64,000 bases of DNA from contig CAKSDZ010000002.1 of assembly GCA_934446365.1 (NCBI GenBank), forward strand, positions 310,001-374,000, given 5' to 3'. Shown piece after piece: positions 41,246 to 50,860 of the stretch. Position 1 is the first letter of the stretch. Each line of letters begins with the position of its first letter. The translations under genes and the position numbers were made by a program. The DNA is from an uncultured Eubacteriales bacterium. GTDB taxonomy: Bacteria > Bacillota > Clostridia > Oscillospirales > CAG-272. A model generated the notes under the pieces. That model was not told the DNA's origin and did not search any database. It worked only from the letters and a program-made list of their open reading frames with translations.

Positions 41246-43180
41246 TTATTCAAGCTCAAAAGCACCTGTATAAAGCTGATAATATTTGCCTTTCTCGGAA
41301 ATAAGCTTTTCGTGCGAGCCGCGCTCGATGATGCGTCCGTGTTCAAGCACCATGATGACATCCGAATTGCGCACCGTCGAAAGGCGATGCGCGATGACGA
41401 ATACCGTGCGCCCTTTCATCAGTGAATCCATGCCCTTCTGAACGAGCGCCTCCGTGCGGGTATCGATCGACGAGGTCGCCTCGTCGAGGATCATCACCGG
41501 CGGATCGGCGACGGCGGCGCGCGCGATAGAAATCAGCTGCCGCTGTCCCTGTGAGAGATTGGCGCCGTTGCCCTTTAACATGGTATTGTACCCTTCCGGA
41601 AGCCGCGTGATGAAATCGTGCGCATTGGCGAGCTTCGCCGCCGCATAGACCTCCTCATCCGTCGCGTCCAGCTTGCCGTAACGGATGTTGTCCATAACGG
41701 TGCCGGTGAAAAGGTTCGTATCTTGCAGGACAATCCCGAGTGAACGGCGCAGATCCGCTTTTTTGATTTTATTGATGTTGATGCCGTCATATCGGATCTT
41801 GCCGTCGGCAATATCGTAGAAACGGTTGATGAGGTTCGTGATTGTCGTCTTTCCCGCGCCGGTAGCGCCGACAAAAGCAACCTTTTGCCCCGGCTCCGCG
41901 TACAGCGTGATATCATGCAGAACCGTTTTTTCGGGCACATATCCGAAATCCACATTGAACATGCGCACGTCGCCGCAAAGCGGCGTATAGGTCACGGAGC
42001 CGTCCGCCGTGTGAGGATGCTTCCAAGCCCACATGCCGGTGCGTTCGGCGGATTCCCTGATATTGCCGTTTTCATCATAAGCGGCATTGACGAGCGTGAC
42101 GTAACCCTCGTCCGCCTCCGGTACCTCGTCCATCAGCGTGAAGATTCTCGATGCGCCCGCCATCGCCATCGCAATCGAATTGACATGCTGGGAGGCTTGG
42201 TTGACGTTCATGGCGAACTGGCGTGTCATATTGATGAACGGCACCACGATCGCAACGCCGAACGCCATGCCTGAGAGCGAAAGATTCTGTACGTTTCCGC
42301 CGACAATGAGCGCGCCGCCGACAAAGACGACCAGCACATACAGGATATTGCCGATATTGCCGAGAATCGGCATCAGAATATTGGCAAATTTATGCGCTTC
42401 TCTCGTATCGCGGAAAAGCTGCTCGTTGATTGCGTCGAAATCCTTTTTGCAGGCTTCCTCATGGCAAAAGACCTTGACGACCTTCTGTCCGTTCATCATT
42501 TCCTCGATATACCCCTCTTCTTCGCCGAGAGAACGCTGCTGCTTGACAAAGTGCTTGGCGCTCCTGCCGCCGACGGTCTTTGTGACGATAATCATCGCCG
42601 CGGCGCCGACCAGCACGACAAGCGTCAGCCACACGCTGAAATACAGCATGATGCTGAGCAAAACCAGCACGATAAGGCCGGACGAAATCAGGCTCGGAAT
42701 ACTCTCCGAAATCAGCTGACGCAGCGTTTCGGTATCGTTGGTGTAATAGCTCATGATATCGCCGTGCGGGTGCGTATCGAAATATTTGATGGGGAGCTTC
42801 TGCATATTGGCAAACAAGGTGTTCCGGATGTTCCGAAGCGTTCCCTGCGTCACATAGGTCATCAGTCTCGTCCACGTAAAGTTGCAGATAAGACCGGCAA
42901 GATAAATACCAGCCAAAAACAGGACTGCCCTTGTCACCTTCGGCATAAGCACCGCAAGGGCGGCATCTTTGCCGCTTTCCGCGTAAATTTCAAGTCCTTC
43001 GCCGATATAGGTGATAAACTGATTGATAAAGAGCGAGCTTACCGAGCTTGCGACGGCGCTTATCACAAGACAGATGAAAACAACGGCAAGATACTCCTTA
43101 TAATATTTCATTATGAACTTAAATATCCGGAGCAGCGTGCCTTTCTTTGCCGTCCGAGGCATAGTGTTTTTATTTTTCAT
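41246..43180 (-). CDS. ABC exporter half-transporter with consensus ATPase site
   Basis: The 644-residue protein has a six-helix exporter membrane domain (about 25-345) and an ATPase domain with Walker A G-A-T-G-A-G-K-T-T (about 438-446), signature L-S-Q-G-Q (542-546), and Walker B V-M-I-L-D-E-A (562-568) with catalytic Glu. About 45 extra residues with W-A-W-K-H-P separate membrane and ATPase domains, seen in other clostridial exporters. It pairs with the next gene, which has a degenerate site, as a heterodimeric drug or peptide exporter. The start overlaps that gene by 11 bases. Confidence 0.92.
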   Translation of the reverse strand: MKNKNTMPRTAKKGTLLRIFKFIMKYYKEYLAVVFICLVISAVASSVSSLFINQFITYIGEGLEIYAESGKDAALAVLMPKVTRAVLFLAGIYLAGLICNFTWTRLMTYVTQGTLRNIRNTLFANMQKLPIKYFDTHPHGDIMSYYTNDTETLRQLISESIPSLISSGLIVLVLLSIMLYFSVWLTLVVLVGAAAMIIVTKTVGGRSAKHFVKQQRSLGEEEGYIEEMMNGQKVVKVFCHEEACKKDFDAINEQLFRDTREAHKFANILMPILGNIGNILYVLVVFVGGALIVGGNVQNLSLSGMAFGVAIVVPFINMTRQFAMNVNQASQHVNSIAMAMAGASRIFTLMDEVPEADEGYVTLVNAAYDENGNIRESAERTGMWAWKHPHTADGSVTYTPLCGDVRMFNVDFGYVPEKTVLHDITLYAEPGQKVAFVGATGAGKTTITNLINRFYDIADGKIRYDGININKIKKADLRRSLGIVLQDTNLFTGTVMDNIRYGKLDATDEEVYAAAKLANAHDFITRLPEGYNTMLKGNGANLSQGQRQLISIARAAVADPPVMILDEATSSIDTRTEALVQKGMDSLMKGRTVFVIAHRLSTVRNSDVIMVLEHGRIIERGSHEKLISEKGKYYQLYTGAFELE

Positions 43181-44918
43181 CGCCGTCACCTCCCGCTCTG
43201 TTTTGGGATTCGTATACCTCGCGGTAGATTGCATTGGACGCAAGAAGCTCTTCGTGCGTTCCGACGGCGTCGATACGGCCGCCGTCCATTACAATGACGC
43301 GGTCGGCGTCCTCGACCGAGGAAATCCGCTGCGCGATGATAAACTTCGTCGTACCCGGAATTTCATCCCGGAACGCTTTCCGAATCATCGCATCCGTTTT
43401 GGTATCGACGGCGGAAGTCGAGTCGTCGAGAATCAGGATTTTCGGCTTTTTGAGCAGTGCGCGCGCGATGCAAAGCCGCTGCTTCTGACCGCCGGATACG
43501 TTTGTGCCGCCGCGCTCTATGTAGGTATCGTAACCGTCCGGAAGTCCCGTGATAAATTCATCCGCGCAGGCAAGCTTACAAATGCGGACCAGCTCCTCGT
43601 CGGAAGCGTTCGCATCGCCCCAGCGTAGATTTTCCTTGATCGTGCCGGAGAACAGCACGTTCTTTTGAAGCACCATCGACACGCTGTTTCGCAGCGCCTC
43701 GATGTCGTAATCACGCACGTCGATTCCGCCGACCTTCACCGCGCCCTGCGTCACATCGTAAAGCCGCGGAATGAGCTGCACAAGCGAGGTTTTGGAGCTT
43801 CCCGTACCGCCGATGATTCCGATGGTCTCCCCCGCACGGATATGCAGATCGATGTCCGAAAGGGCGTTTTTCTCCGCCGTCGCGGAATACTTGAAGCTGA
43901 CATGCTCAAAATCCACGCTGCCGTCCGGCACCTCGAATACGGGAGAAGCGGAATCGGTGATTGTGCTCTCTTCGCTTAGCACCTCTGTGATTCTCGACGC
44001 GGATTCCGCCGCCATGGTGACCATGACAAAGATCATCGACAGCATCATCATACTGGAAAGCATTTGCACGCCGTATACGAGCAGCATGGAATAATTTCCG
44101 ATTCCGAGCGCTTCGCCGCCCGTCGAAACGATCAGTCTCGTGCCGAACAGGCTGACGAGCAGCATACCCATGTTGAAAGCGATCTGCATCAACGGATTGT
44201 TGAGCACAAGAATCTTTTCCGCGCTGCGGAAGCCGCGTTCCACCTCGCCCGATGCTTTCTTGAATTTTTCCGTCTCATATTCCTCACGCACAAACGATTT
44301 CACAACGCGGATTCCCTCGATGTTCTCCTGAACGGATTCGTTGAGGGCGTCGTACTTATGAAATACCTTTTTGAAAATCGGCATGACCTTGCGAATGATT
44401 GTAAACAGCCCGAGCGCAAGCAGCGGAACGATTCCCACATAAATGAACGCCATAGGACCGCTCATGACAAATGCCATCGTCAGCGCAAAAATGAGCATCA
44501 GCGGCGCTCTTACTGCGATGCGAATGATCATCATGAACGCCTGCTGGACGTTTGTCACGTCCGTCGTCAGTCTCGTCACAAGGCTTGAGGTCGAAAATTT
44601 GTCGATATTGGAAAATGAAAAATCCTGCACCTTATAGTACAGATCGCGGCGCAGATTTTTGGCAAAGCCGGCCGTCGCCGCAGCACAGAAGTGTCCCGAC
44701 AGCGCGCCGCAGATAAGCGATGCGAAAGCCAGCGCAATCAGGATACATCCGAATTTTAAAATCGTATTCATATCGCAGTCATCTTGAATATTGTTGACGA
44801 GCTTCGCCGTAATGAACGGAATGATACACTCAATAATGACCTCGAATGTTACGAATACCGGCGTCAAAACGGTTTCCTTTGTATACCCCTTGACGCATTT
44901 TGCAAGTCGTTTTAACAT
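43170..44918 (-). CDS. ABC exporter half-transporter with degenerate ATPase site
   Basis: The 582-residue protein has an exporter membrane domain and an ATPase domain with Walker A G-G-T-G-S-S-K-T, signature V-S-G-G-Q, and Walker B I-L-I-L-D-D-S, where the catalytic Glu is Asp. This pattern is the non-canonical half of heterodimeric exporters. The ATG at 44918 has only a weak GGG site. It lies 75 bases after the MarR gene in the same operon. Confidence 0.92.
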   Translation of the reverse strand: MLKRLAKCVKGYTKETVLTPVFVTFEVIIECIIPFITAKLVNNIQDDCDMNTILKFGCILIALAFASLICGALSGHFCAAATAGFAKNLRRDLYYKVQDFSFSNIDKFSTSSLVTRLTTDVTNVQQAFMMIIRIAVRAPLMLIFALTMAFVMSGPMAFIYVGIVPLLALGLFTIIRKVMPIFKKVFHKYDALNESVQENIEGIRVVKSFVREEYETEKFKKASGEVERGFRSAEKILVLNNPLMQIAFNMGMLLVSLFGTRLIVSTGGEALGIGNYSMLLVYGVQMLSSMMMLSMIFVMVTMAAESASRITEVLSEESTITDSASPVFEVPDGSVDFEHVSFKYSATAEKNALSDIDLHIRAGETIGIIGGTGSSKTSLVQLIPRLYDVTQGAVKVGGIDVRDYDIEALRNSVSMVLQKNVLFSGTIKENLRWGDANASDEELVRICKLACADEFITGLPDGYDTYIERGGTNVSGGQKQRLCIARALLKKPKILILDDSTSAVDTKTDAMIRKAFRDEIPGTTKFIIAQRISSVEDADRVIVMDGGRIDAVGTHEELLASNAIYREVYESQNRAGGDGDEK

Positions 44919-44993
44919 AATTTACCCGTCACGTCCCGCCTCAGACCGCGCGGACGTTCCTTTCCCCCGAGAATTTACCCTCATACGGGATAC

Positions 44994-45452
44994 CTAACCG
45001 TTTTTGTTCCGTTTGCCGTCCTCAAGGTTGCGGCGCAGTCTTCCGAGCAGGGAAAAAAGCAACTCTATTTCCTCTTCCGAAAGACCGCGTGTGAGCTTTT
45101 TTTCGGCATCCGTGACCGCGCTTTCCATCGTAGCGTGGATCTCCCAGCCCTTCTCCGTCAGAATCAGCTTTTTGAGTCTTGCGTCGTATTCCACCGGCAC
45201 CCGAACGAGAAAGCCCTTTTTCTCCATGCGCATGATAATGTTCGACATCGTAGAGCGGCGCACGGAGAATTTCTTTTCGAGATCACGCTGAAATACATCA
45301 CGGTCCGCATTCTCCGCAAGATATCCTATGACAAAACCATTGGTTCCGGTCGCGTTTGCAACGTACTTTCCGCCCCTGGAACTCCCGATTTCCCTTTTGA
45401 GCAAATTGGATAAGGTTTTGATTTCAAAGCCAAGCCTGCGATTTTCCTCCAT
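44994..45452 (-). CDS. MarR-family transcriptional regulator
   Basis: The 152-residue protein has a winged-helix core: F-V-I-G-Y-L-A-E-N, S-V-R-R-S-T-M-S-N-I-I-M-R-M-E-K-K-G-F-L-V-R recognition helix, and a D-A-R-L-K-K-L-I-L-T wing. It probably represses its own operon through the gttag-gtta-ctaac operator just downstream of the -10 box and responds to exported ligands. The ATG at 45452 was chosen over a long N-terminal extension lacking family similarity. Confidence 0.88.
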   Translation of the reverse strand: MEENRRLGFEIKTLSNLLKREIGSSRGGKYVANATGTNGFVIGYLAENADRDVFQRDLEKKFSVRRSTMSNIIMRMEKKGFLVRVPVEYDARLKKLILTEKGWEIHATMESAVTDAEKKLTRGLSEEEIELLFSLLGRLRRNLEDGKRNKNG

Positions 45453-45621
45453 TATCAAAGCTTCCCTTTCCTGATTGGCATAAACGAAACAATAGACAGG
45501 CAGGATTTTTCCTCTCATAAACAGCAAAAAATATAAAAGTATCAGCGGGAAAAACACCCTCTGATACACATGGTCATACGGCTCCTGCTCTTTTATGACA
45601 AGCCAAAGCCCGCCGCAAATT

Positions 45622-45635
45622 GTTAGGTTACTAAC
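45622..45635. promoter_or_regulatory. inferred MarR operator
   Basis: Inverted repeat gttag-N4-ctaac placed immediately downstream of the -10 box of the operon. The same half-sites recur in the second MarR operon at 54806-54818. Confidence 0.6.
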
Positions 45636-45664
45636 ATTATACCGTACCGATTGCAAAATGTCAA
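45636..45664 (-). promoter_or_regulatory. promoter of the MarR-ABC operon
   Basis: TTGACA (complement of 45659-45664), 17-base spacer, TATAAT (complement of 45636-45641). Confidence 0.88.
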
Positions 45665-45790
45665 CATAACATAAAGAACAGCTTTTCACAAAAATATGCT
45701 CATCTGTCCATAAGAATTTTGGCGAAATGACATATCCAGCCGAAAAAGCAAGCATTCCCCCTCTTTTTTTCGCAAATTTATATTTTTTTG

Positions 45791-45819
45791 TTGCGCCGCC
45801 CCGCTTTTTGTTGTATAAT
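45791..45819 (+). promoter_or_regulatory. argS promoter
   Basis: TTGCGC (45791-45796), 17-base spacer, TATAAT (45814-45819). Confidence 0.65.
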
Positions 45820-45841
45820 AGAGTGTATTATTTTTTGTAAG

Positions 45842-45876
45842 CGGCATTTTTCCGCACGAGCGCGGTCAAAATGCCG
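45842..45876 (+). promoter_or_regulatory. hairpin in argS leader
   Basis: cggcatttt (45842-45850) pairs with aaaatgccg (45868-45876), enclosing a ccgc/gcgg inner stem, about 30 bases before the argS start. It has no T tract and no T-box features were recognised. Confidence 0.4.
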
Positions 45877-45905
45877 GAAAAATCCGCAAAAAGGAGCTAT
45901 CTGCT

Positions 45906-47645
45906 ATGGACAAGCTGAAACAGAACATTGCCGATTCCATATCCGGCAGCATCGCGGAAATTTGGAACGGTGCCGGCGCACTTTCCTCCGACGAGATCGC
46001 GTCCGTATTGGAGGTTCCGCCCGACACTGCAATGGGAGATCTCGCTTTCCCCTGCTTCCGGCTCAGCCGCGCACTGCGAATGGGGCCGCCCGCTATCGCG
46101 TCGGCGCTTTACGAGCGTCTCTCCCTTGCCCCTCCGGAAGGGATATCGGAGGTGACGTGCAGCGGCGGATATCTGAATTTCCGCATCGACGACGCCTATC
46201 TCTCCGGAACCGTTCTTGGGGAAATCGCCGAAAAAGGACGCGATTTCGGCGCGCATGATTTTGGAAAAGGCAAAACCGTCGTGCTCGATTACTCCTCTCC
46301 GAACGTGGCAAAGCCGTTCCACATCGGTCATCTCGGCACGACCGTCATCGGCCATTCGTTAAAGCTGCTCCATGAATATGCGGGCTACACCTGTGTGGGC
46401 ATCAACCATCTCGGAGACTGGGGAACACAGTTCGGGAAGCTCATTGTCGCCTATCGCAAATGGGGCGACAGGGAGCAGGTCGAAAAAGGCGGCGTCGACG
46501 AGCTTGTCGCGCTTTATGTACGGATAAACAACGAAATCAAAGCGGAGGAAGAGGCAGGCGCAACCGCCCTTGCGGACGCCTCCCGGGCGGAATTCACAAA
46601 GCTCGAGCACGGCGACAAGGAAAATCTCGAGCTTTGGAAATGGTTCAAGGAAATCAGCCTTGCGGAATACGAAAAAACGTATCGGCAGCTCGGCATCACC
46701 TTTGACAGCTACAACGGCGAGGCGTTCTATACCGACAAAATGCCGGAGCAGGTGGAGCTTCTGCGGGAAAAGGGACTTTTGAAGCTGGATAACGGCGCGT
46801 CGCTCGTCGACCTTTCGGCCTACAACATGCCCCCGTGCCTGATTCTCAAATCGGACGGCTCGACGCTGTATCCGGCGCGCGATATCGCCGCGGCGGTCTA
46901 CCGCAAGCGCACCTACGATTTCGATAAGTGCATTTATGTCACCTCCGCCGGCCAATCGCTCCATTTTGCCCAGTGGTTCAAGGTCGTGGAGCTGATGGGC
47001 TACGATTTTGCAGACAAGCTCATCCATGTGCCCTACGGCACGGTCAGCATCGGCGGCGAAAAGCTCGCCACCCGAACGGGCAACGTCATTCTTCTGCGCG
47101 ATCTGTTCGCGGCCGCTACCGAAAAATGCCGCGGCATCATCGCAGAAAAGAATCCGACGCTTGAAGCCAAGGACGAAACGGCCGAGGCGGTCGGCATCGG
47201 CGCCGTCATTTTCTATTATCTCTTCGGCAACCGCATGCGTGACATCAACTTTATCATGGATGACGCGCTCGACTTCAACGGCAATACCGGCCCTTATGCC
47301 CAGTACACCTATGCGAGAACGAACAGCATCCTCGAAAAAGCCGGCGGATTTGCCGTACAGACCGAGGTCGCCCTGCTTGATCCGACCGAGAGGGAGCTTA
47401 TCAAGACGCTCGCGCAGTTCCCGGAAAAAACCGCGGCGGCGATTGCCGATATGGAGCCGTCCGTCGTCACGCGCTACATCATCGATATCTGCAACACTTT
47501 CAACCGCTTCTATCAGGAATGCCCCATCGCTTCCTGCGCGGATAAAGACCGTCGGGCATTCCGCCTGACGCTCACGCGCGGCGTACACGATATTCTCGGA
47601 CGCGCGTTGGAGCTTATCTGCATGAAGCATCCCGATAAAATATAA
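45906..47645 (+). CDS. argS: arginine-tRNA ligase
   Basis: The 579-residue protein has an N-terminal additional domain, the class I HIGH motif H-I-G-H (139-142) in K-P-F-H-I-G-H-L-G, an L-D-Y-S-S-P-N-V-A-K segment, a KMSKS-equivalent G-E-K-L-A-T-R-T-G-N, and a C-terminal DALR-type anticodon-binding domain. It charges tRNA-Arg. The ATG at 45906 has an AAGGAG site. The yebC-family gene follows by 30 bases. Confidence 0.97.
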   Translation: MDKLKQNIADSISGSIAEIWNGAGALSSDEIASVLEVPPDTAMGDLAFPCFRLSRALRMGPPAIASALYERLSLAPPEGISEVTCSGGYLNFRIDDAYLSGTVLGEIAEKGRDFGAHDFGKGKTVVLDYSSPNVAKPFHIGHLGTTVIGHSLKLLHEYAGYTCVGINHLGDWGTQFGKLIVAYRKWGDREQVEKGGVDELVALYVRINNEIKAEEEAGATALADASRAEFTKLEHGDKENLELWKWFKEISLAEYEKTYRQLGITFDSYNGEAFYTDKMPEQVELLREKGLLKLDNGASLVDLSAYNMPPCLILKSDGSTLYPARDIAAAVYRKRTYDFDKCIYVTSAGQSLHFAQWFKVVELMGYDFADKLIHVPYGTVSIGGEKLATRTGNVILLRDLFAAATEKCRGIIAEKNPTLEAKDETAEAVGIGAVIFYYLFGNRMRDINFIMDDALDFNGNTGPYAQYTYARTNSILEKAGGFAVQTEVALLDPTERELIKTLAQFPEKTAAAIADMEPSVVTRYIIDICNTFNRFYQECPIASCADKDRRAFRLTLTRGVHDILGRALELICMKHPDKI

Positions 47646-47675
47646 ATCCGAACGATTTTCTATAAGGAGTTTTGT

Positions 47676-48416
47676 ATGTCAGGACACAGCAAATGGAAAA
47701 ATATTATGCATAAAAAAGAGAAGACCGACGCGCAGCGCGCCAAGGTCTTCACAAAGATCGGAAAGGAGATCGCCATCGCCGTCAAGGAAGGCGGCGCAGA
47801 CCCGAATTCCAACGGCAAGCTGCGCGATCTGATTCAGAAAGCGAAATCCAACAACGTACCGAACGACAACATCGAACGCATCATCAAAAAGGCTTCCGGC
47901 TCGGATGCCGTGGATTATGAGGAAATCACCTACGAGGGCTACGGTCCCTCCGGCGTAGCGGTCATCGTCGAGGCAGCGACGGACAACCGGAACCGCACGG
48001 CGGGCGACGTGCGCCACTATTTCGACAAATTCGGCGGCAACCTCGGGCAGGTCGGCTGCGTCGGATTCCTGTTCTCTACCAAGGGGGTCATCGCGATATC
48101 CGCGCTCGACGAATGGGGCGACCGCGTCGTCGACGGCGACAAGCTCATGGAGGAAGCGCTCGAAGCGGGCGCCGCGGATTTCGTCGAGGAAGACAATGTA
48201 TACGAAATCTACTGCGAGCCGGACGATCTTTCCGCCGTCGCGGACGATCTCTCCAAAAAGGGCTATACGTTCCTTTCCTCGGAAATCGAAAAGGTGCCGT
48301 CCACCTACGTCACCCTGACAAGCGAGGACGACATCAAGCACATGAATCTGCTGCTGGAAAATCTTGAAGAAAACGAGGACATCGTGAACGTCTGGCACAA
48401 CTGGGACGAGGCGTAA
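47676..48416 (+). CDS. YebC/PmpR-family DNA-binding protein
   Basis: The 246-residue protein begins M-S-G-H-S-K-W-K-N-I-M-H-K-K-E-K-T-D-A, then has N-V-P-N-D-N-I-E-R-I-I-K-K-A and Y-E-G-Y-G-P-S-G-V-A, the unmistakable YebC family signatures, at normal length. Members have been described as transcription regulators and, more recently, as factors that help ribosomes through proline stretches. It has an AAGGAG site and probably shares the argS transcript. Confidence 0.96.
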   Translation: MSGHSKWKNIMHKKEKTDAQRAKVFTKIGKEIAIAVKEGGADPNSNGKLRDLIQKAKSNNVPNDNIERIIKKASGSDAVDYEEITYEGYGPSGVAVIVEAATDNRNRTAGDVRHYFDKFGGNLGQVGCVGFLFSTKGVIAISALDEWGDRVVDGDKLMEEALEAGAADFVEEDNVYEIYCEPDDLSAVADDLSKKGYTFLSSEIEKVPSTYVTLTSEDDIKHMNLLLENLEENEDIVNVWHNWDEA

Positions 48417-48534
48417 CGCTTTTTCATATACTATAATGTGTGCGGAAAGACAGCGGTTCTCCTCCGCACACCGCGGAGCTCCCGGCTCCGCAGAAATTTT
48501 TCGCCGTCCGGCAGACGGCATGGAGGAGTAAAAA
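48417..48534 (+). other. leader region with two hairpins
   Basis: A TATAAT box (48432-48437) without a good -35 is followed by a stem gtgtgcgga/tccgcacac (48438-48446 and 48463-48471) and a second stem gcggagc/gctccgc (48473-48479 and 48485-48491) that ends in AGAAATTTTT. The second hairpin could be a weak terminator; the mutase GGAGG site follows. Confidence 0.45.
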
Positions 48535-49968
48535 ATGATAACAGATACCAAATATCCGGAGGCCTTCCGCAGCATGTTCCGCGAATACGACATCCGCGGA
48601 AGAGTATGCGACGAGGAGCTTTGCCCCGAAAACGTATACAGAATCGTAAAAGCATATTCCAAATATCTGCGCCGCAGAAAGATCATGCGCGCGGTCGTCG
48701 GCTACGACAACCGCTCCTGCTCTCCGGCGTTTGCAAAATCCGCCGTCGATGCGCTTTTGGAGGAGGGCATCGACGTATTTTACATCGGACTTGCGCTCTC
48801 CCCGCTCGCTTACTTCGCGCAGTATCACCTGAAATGCGAGGGCGCGGTCATGATCACGGCGAGCCACAATCCGGACGGCTGGTCCGGCTTTAAGCTTGCA
48901 AACGGCTATTCCAAGACCTTGGAGCCGGACGACATCAAGGAGGTCTTTTCCCTGCTCGACCAGCCGACGGAAAGCACTCATACGGGCGCCTATACGGAAG
49001 TCGACGTGCGCGACGCCTATATCGACGACATCGTTTCGAGAATCCACATGGGGCCGAAAAAGCTGCGCGTCGTGCTCGACGCTGCGAACGGCGGCGCGGG
49101 ACTTTTCATTTATGAAGTATTCCAAAGACTGGGCTGCATGACGTTCCAGCTCAACTGCGACCCCGATACCTCTTATCCGCATTATTTCCCGAATCCCTCC
49201 GACGTCGCCGGCAGGAAGCGCCTGCACGACATGGTGCTCCATCCGTATATCCACGCGGATATCGGACTTTCCTTCGACGGCGACGGCGACCGCATCGGCG
49301 CCATCGACGAAAAGGGACAGAACATTTGGAGCGATATGGTTCTCGCGCTCATCGCCAAGCAGCTTCTCGAAAAGAAGCCGGGCGCTACGGTCGTATTCGA
49401 CGTCAAATGCTCCAAGGCGCTCATCGATGTCATCGAGCAGAACGGCGGACATCCCGTCATGTGGAAAACCGGACATTCCTACATCAAATCCAAGCTCCAC
49501 GAGCTGAATGCGGAGCTTGCCGGAGAGCGCAGCGGACACATATTCATTTCCGGCGACGACTGGTACGGCTTCGACGACGCCGTATTCGTCGCGGCCAAGC
49601 TCGTGGAATTCCTTTCTCACAAGGAGGAAACCGTCTCCGAAATCATAGACTCGTTCCCGCATTACGTCGTATCGCCCGAAATCAAGGCGCACTGTGACGA
49701 CACCGTAAAATACGGCATCGTGGAGGAAATCGTCGATAAGCTGAAAGCCGCTTATCCCGGCCGCGTGTGCGACATCAACGGCGCGCGGGTTCAGTTTGAG
49801 CACGGCTGGGGACTTATCCGTGCATCGTCCAACCTGCCGGAGCTTGTCCTGATCTTTGAGGCGGACACCATGGAGCACCTGCTTGAAATCCGCAGCATAT
49901 TCAAAGAATATACGAGAGCCTATAAAGCGATCTCCGACGAATGGGAAAACGACGTGACGGCGCTGTAA
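48535..49968 (+). CDS. phosphomannomutase/phosphoglucomutase
   Basis: The 477-residue protein has the alpha-D-phosphohexomutase layout: F-R-E-Y-D-I-R-G near the start, the phosphoserine loop T-A-S-H-N-P (Ser110), metal motif D-G-D-G-D (248-252), a sugar-binding G-E-R-S-G-H segment, and a C-terminal domain with R-A-S-S-N. It interconverts hexose 1- and 6-phosphates and would supply sugar nucleotides for the envelope operon. Whether it prefers mannose or glucose cannot be told. It is closed by a strong terminator. Confidence 0.93.
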   Translation: MITDTKYPEAFRSMFREYDIRGRVCDEELCPENVYRIVKAYSKYLRRRKIMRAVVGYDNRSCSPAFAKSAVDALLEEGIDVFYIGLALSPLAYFAQYHLKCEGAVMITASHNPDGWSGFKLANGYSKTLEPDDIKEVFSLLDQPTESTHTGAYTEVDVRDAYIDDIVSRIHMGPKKLRVVLDAANGGAGLFIYEVFQRLGCMTFQLNCDPDTSYPHYFPNPSDVAGRKRLHDMVLHPYIHADIGLSFDGDGDRIGAIDEKGQNIWSDMVLALIAKQLLEKKPGATVVFDVKCSKALIDVIEQNGGHPVMWKTGHSYIKSKLHELNAELAGERSGHIFISGDDWYGFDDAVFVAAKLVEFLSHKEETVSEIIDSFPHYVVSPEIKAHCDDTVKYGIVEEIVDKLKAAYPGRVCDINGARVQFEHGWGLIRASSNLPELVLIFEADTMEHLLEIRSIFKEYTRAYKAISDEWENDVTAL

Positions 49969-49987
49969 TCCGTTTTTCCAAAATCAT

Positions 49988-50026
49988 AAGCCCCCGAAAA
50001 AGAAGTTCTTTTTCGGGGGCTTTTCT
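49988..50026. terminator. bidirectional intrinsic terminator
   Basis: A long near-perfect palindrome (aagcccccgaaaaagaa and its complement) followed by CTTTTC; it separates the convergent mutase and hypothetical gene. Confidence 0.88.
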
Positions 50027-50067
50027 CATTCACTTTTTTGGAGGCCGGCAAGCAATACGCCCTTTCC

Positions 50068-50772
50068 TTACGGGATTTCCACCGTAATCATGCCGCCGTA
50101 ATCGAACAGCGCCCCTTTTCCAAGGCTCAAAAGCCGGACGCCCAGCGGTTCAAAAAAGGCATGGAGCGCAGCATACTGACCGTATTCCTCCACATTTCCG
50201 AAAAAGCCGAGCGTGTCCCGGTCAACAAGACCGCACGCACCGCCGAGAAAGCCGGTATCGTACCGCCGGATCCCGATTCCGCCGGGATTCAGCTTCAAGG
50301 CGGGAAGCCCGCACCGCAAAGCCGCCGCGCAAATCCCCGAATCCGCCGTTGCGACCGCACCATGTGCGACGACGCAGGCGCATTTCGCATAGCCCTGCTT
50401 CACATGAACAGGGACAACTCCGGCCTTTTTCGCCGCATGCAAAGCCGTCCGCGACACATACTTTTGGTTGGCAAAGAAAAAGCCGCCCGCCGAAAAACAG
50501 TTCAGCGCGATATCCCGCGGGTATTCGAGCCCCGGCTCCTCCTCCGACAGCAGATGCGGAACGCCGAGCGCCTCCAAAATTTTTCTTCCTTCTATATAAT
50601 GCCGATGAACGATCAGGCAGCCGCCTACCTCCGCAATCAGCATATCGGGATGCCGCAGGACGGGCTCGGAGAGCTTTGGGAAAGCCGGCAATCGCACACA
50701 ACAGCCGTATTCGGACAGCGCCGAAACCATATCCTCCGGCAGATTTTCATTGATGAAATAATACCGGCCCAT
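50068..50772 (-). CDS. conserved hypothetical protein, DUF6873-like
   Basis: The 234-residue protein begins M-G-R-Y-Y-F-I-N-E-N-L-P and has A-T-A-D-S-G-I-C-A-A and L-F-D-Y-G-G-M-I-T-V-E near the end. It resembles a clostridial hypothetical family (DUF6873) proposed to have a guanidino-modifying-enzyme (GME) fold; this is recall, not a search result. The conserved Cys in D-S-G-I-C could be catalytic. The ATG at 50772 follows AAGGAGG. Confidence 0.6.
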   Translation of the reverse strand: MGRYYFINENLPEDMVSALSEYGCCVRLPAFPKLSEPVLRHPDMLIAEVGGCLIVHRHYIEGRKILEALGVPHLLSEEEPGLEYPRDIALNCFSAGGFFFANQKYVSRTALHAAKKAGVVPVHVKQGYAKCACVVAHGAVATADSGICAAALRCGLPALKLNPGGIGIRRYDTGFLGGACGLVDRDTLGFFGNVEEYGQYAALHAFFEPLGVRLLSLGKGALFDYGGMITVEIP

Positions 50773-50811
50773 GCCAAGCTCCCTCCTTCGGCAAATGAGA
50801 CAGAAATGAAA

Positions 50812-50835
50812 AGTCCTTTCCGAACGGAAAGGACT
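50812..50835 (-). terminator. rpmB terminator
   Basis: 10-bp stem agtcctttcc/ggaaaggact with a GAAC loop; on the minus strand followed by a T-rich TTTCATTTCT. Confidence 0.7.
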
Positions 50836-50860
50836 CGACATGCGACCTCAAACTCTGAAA

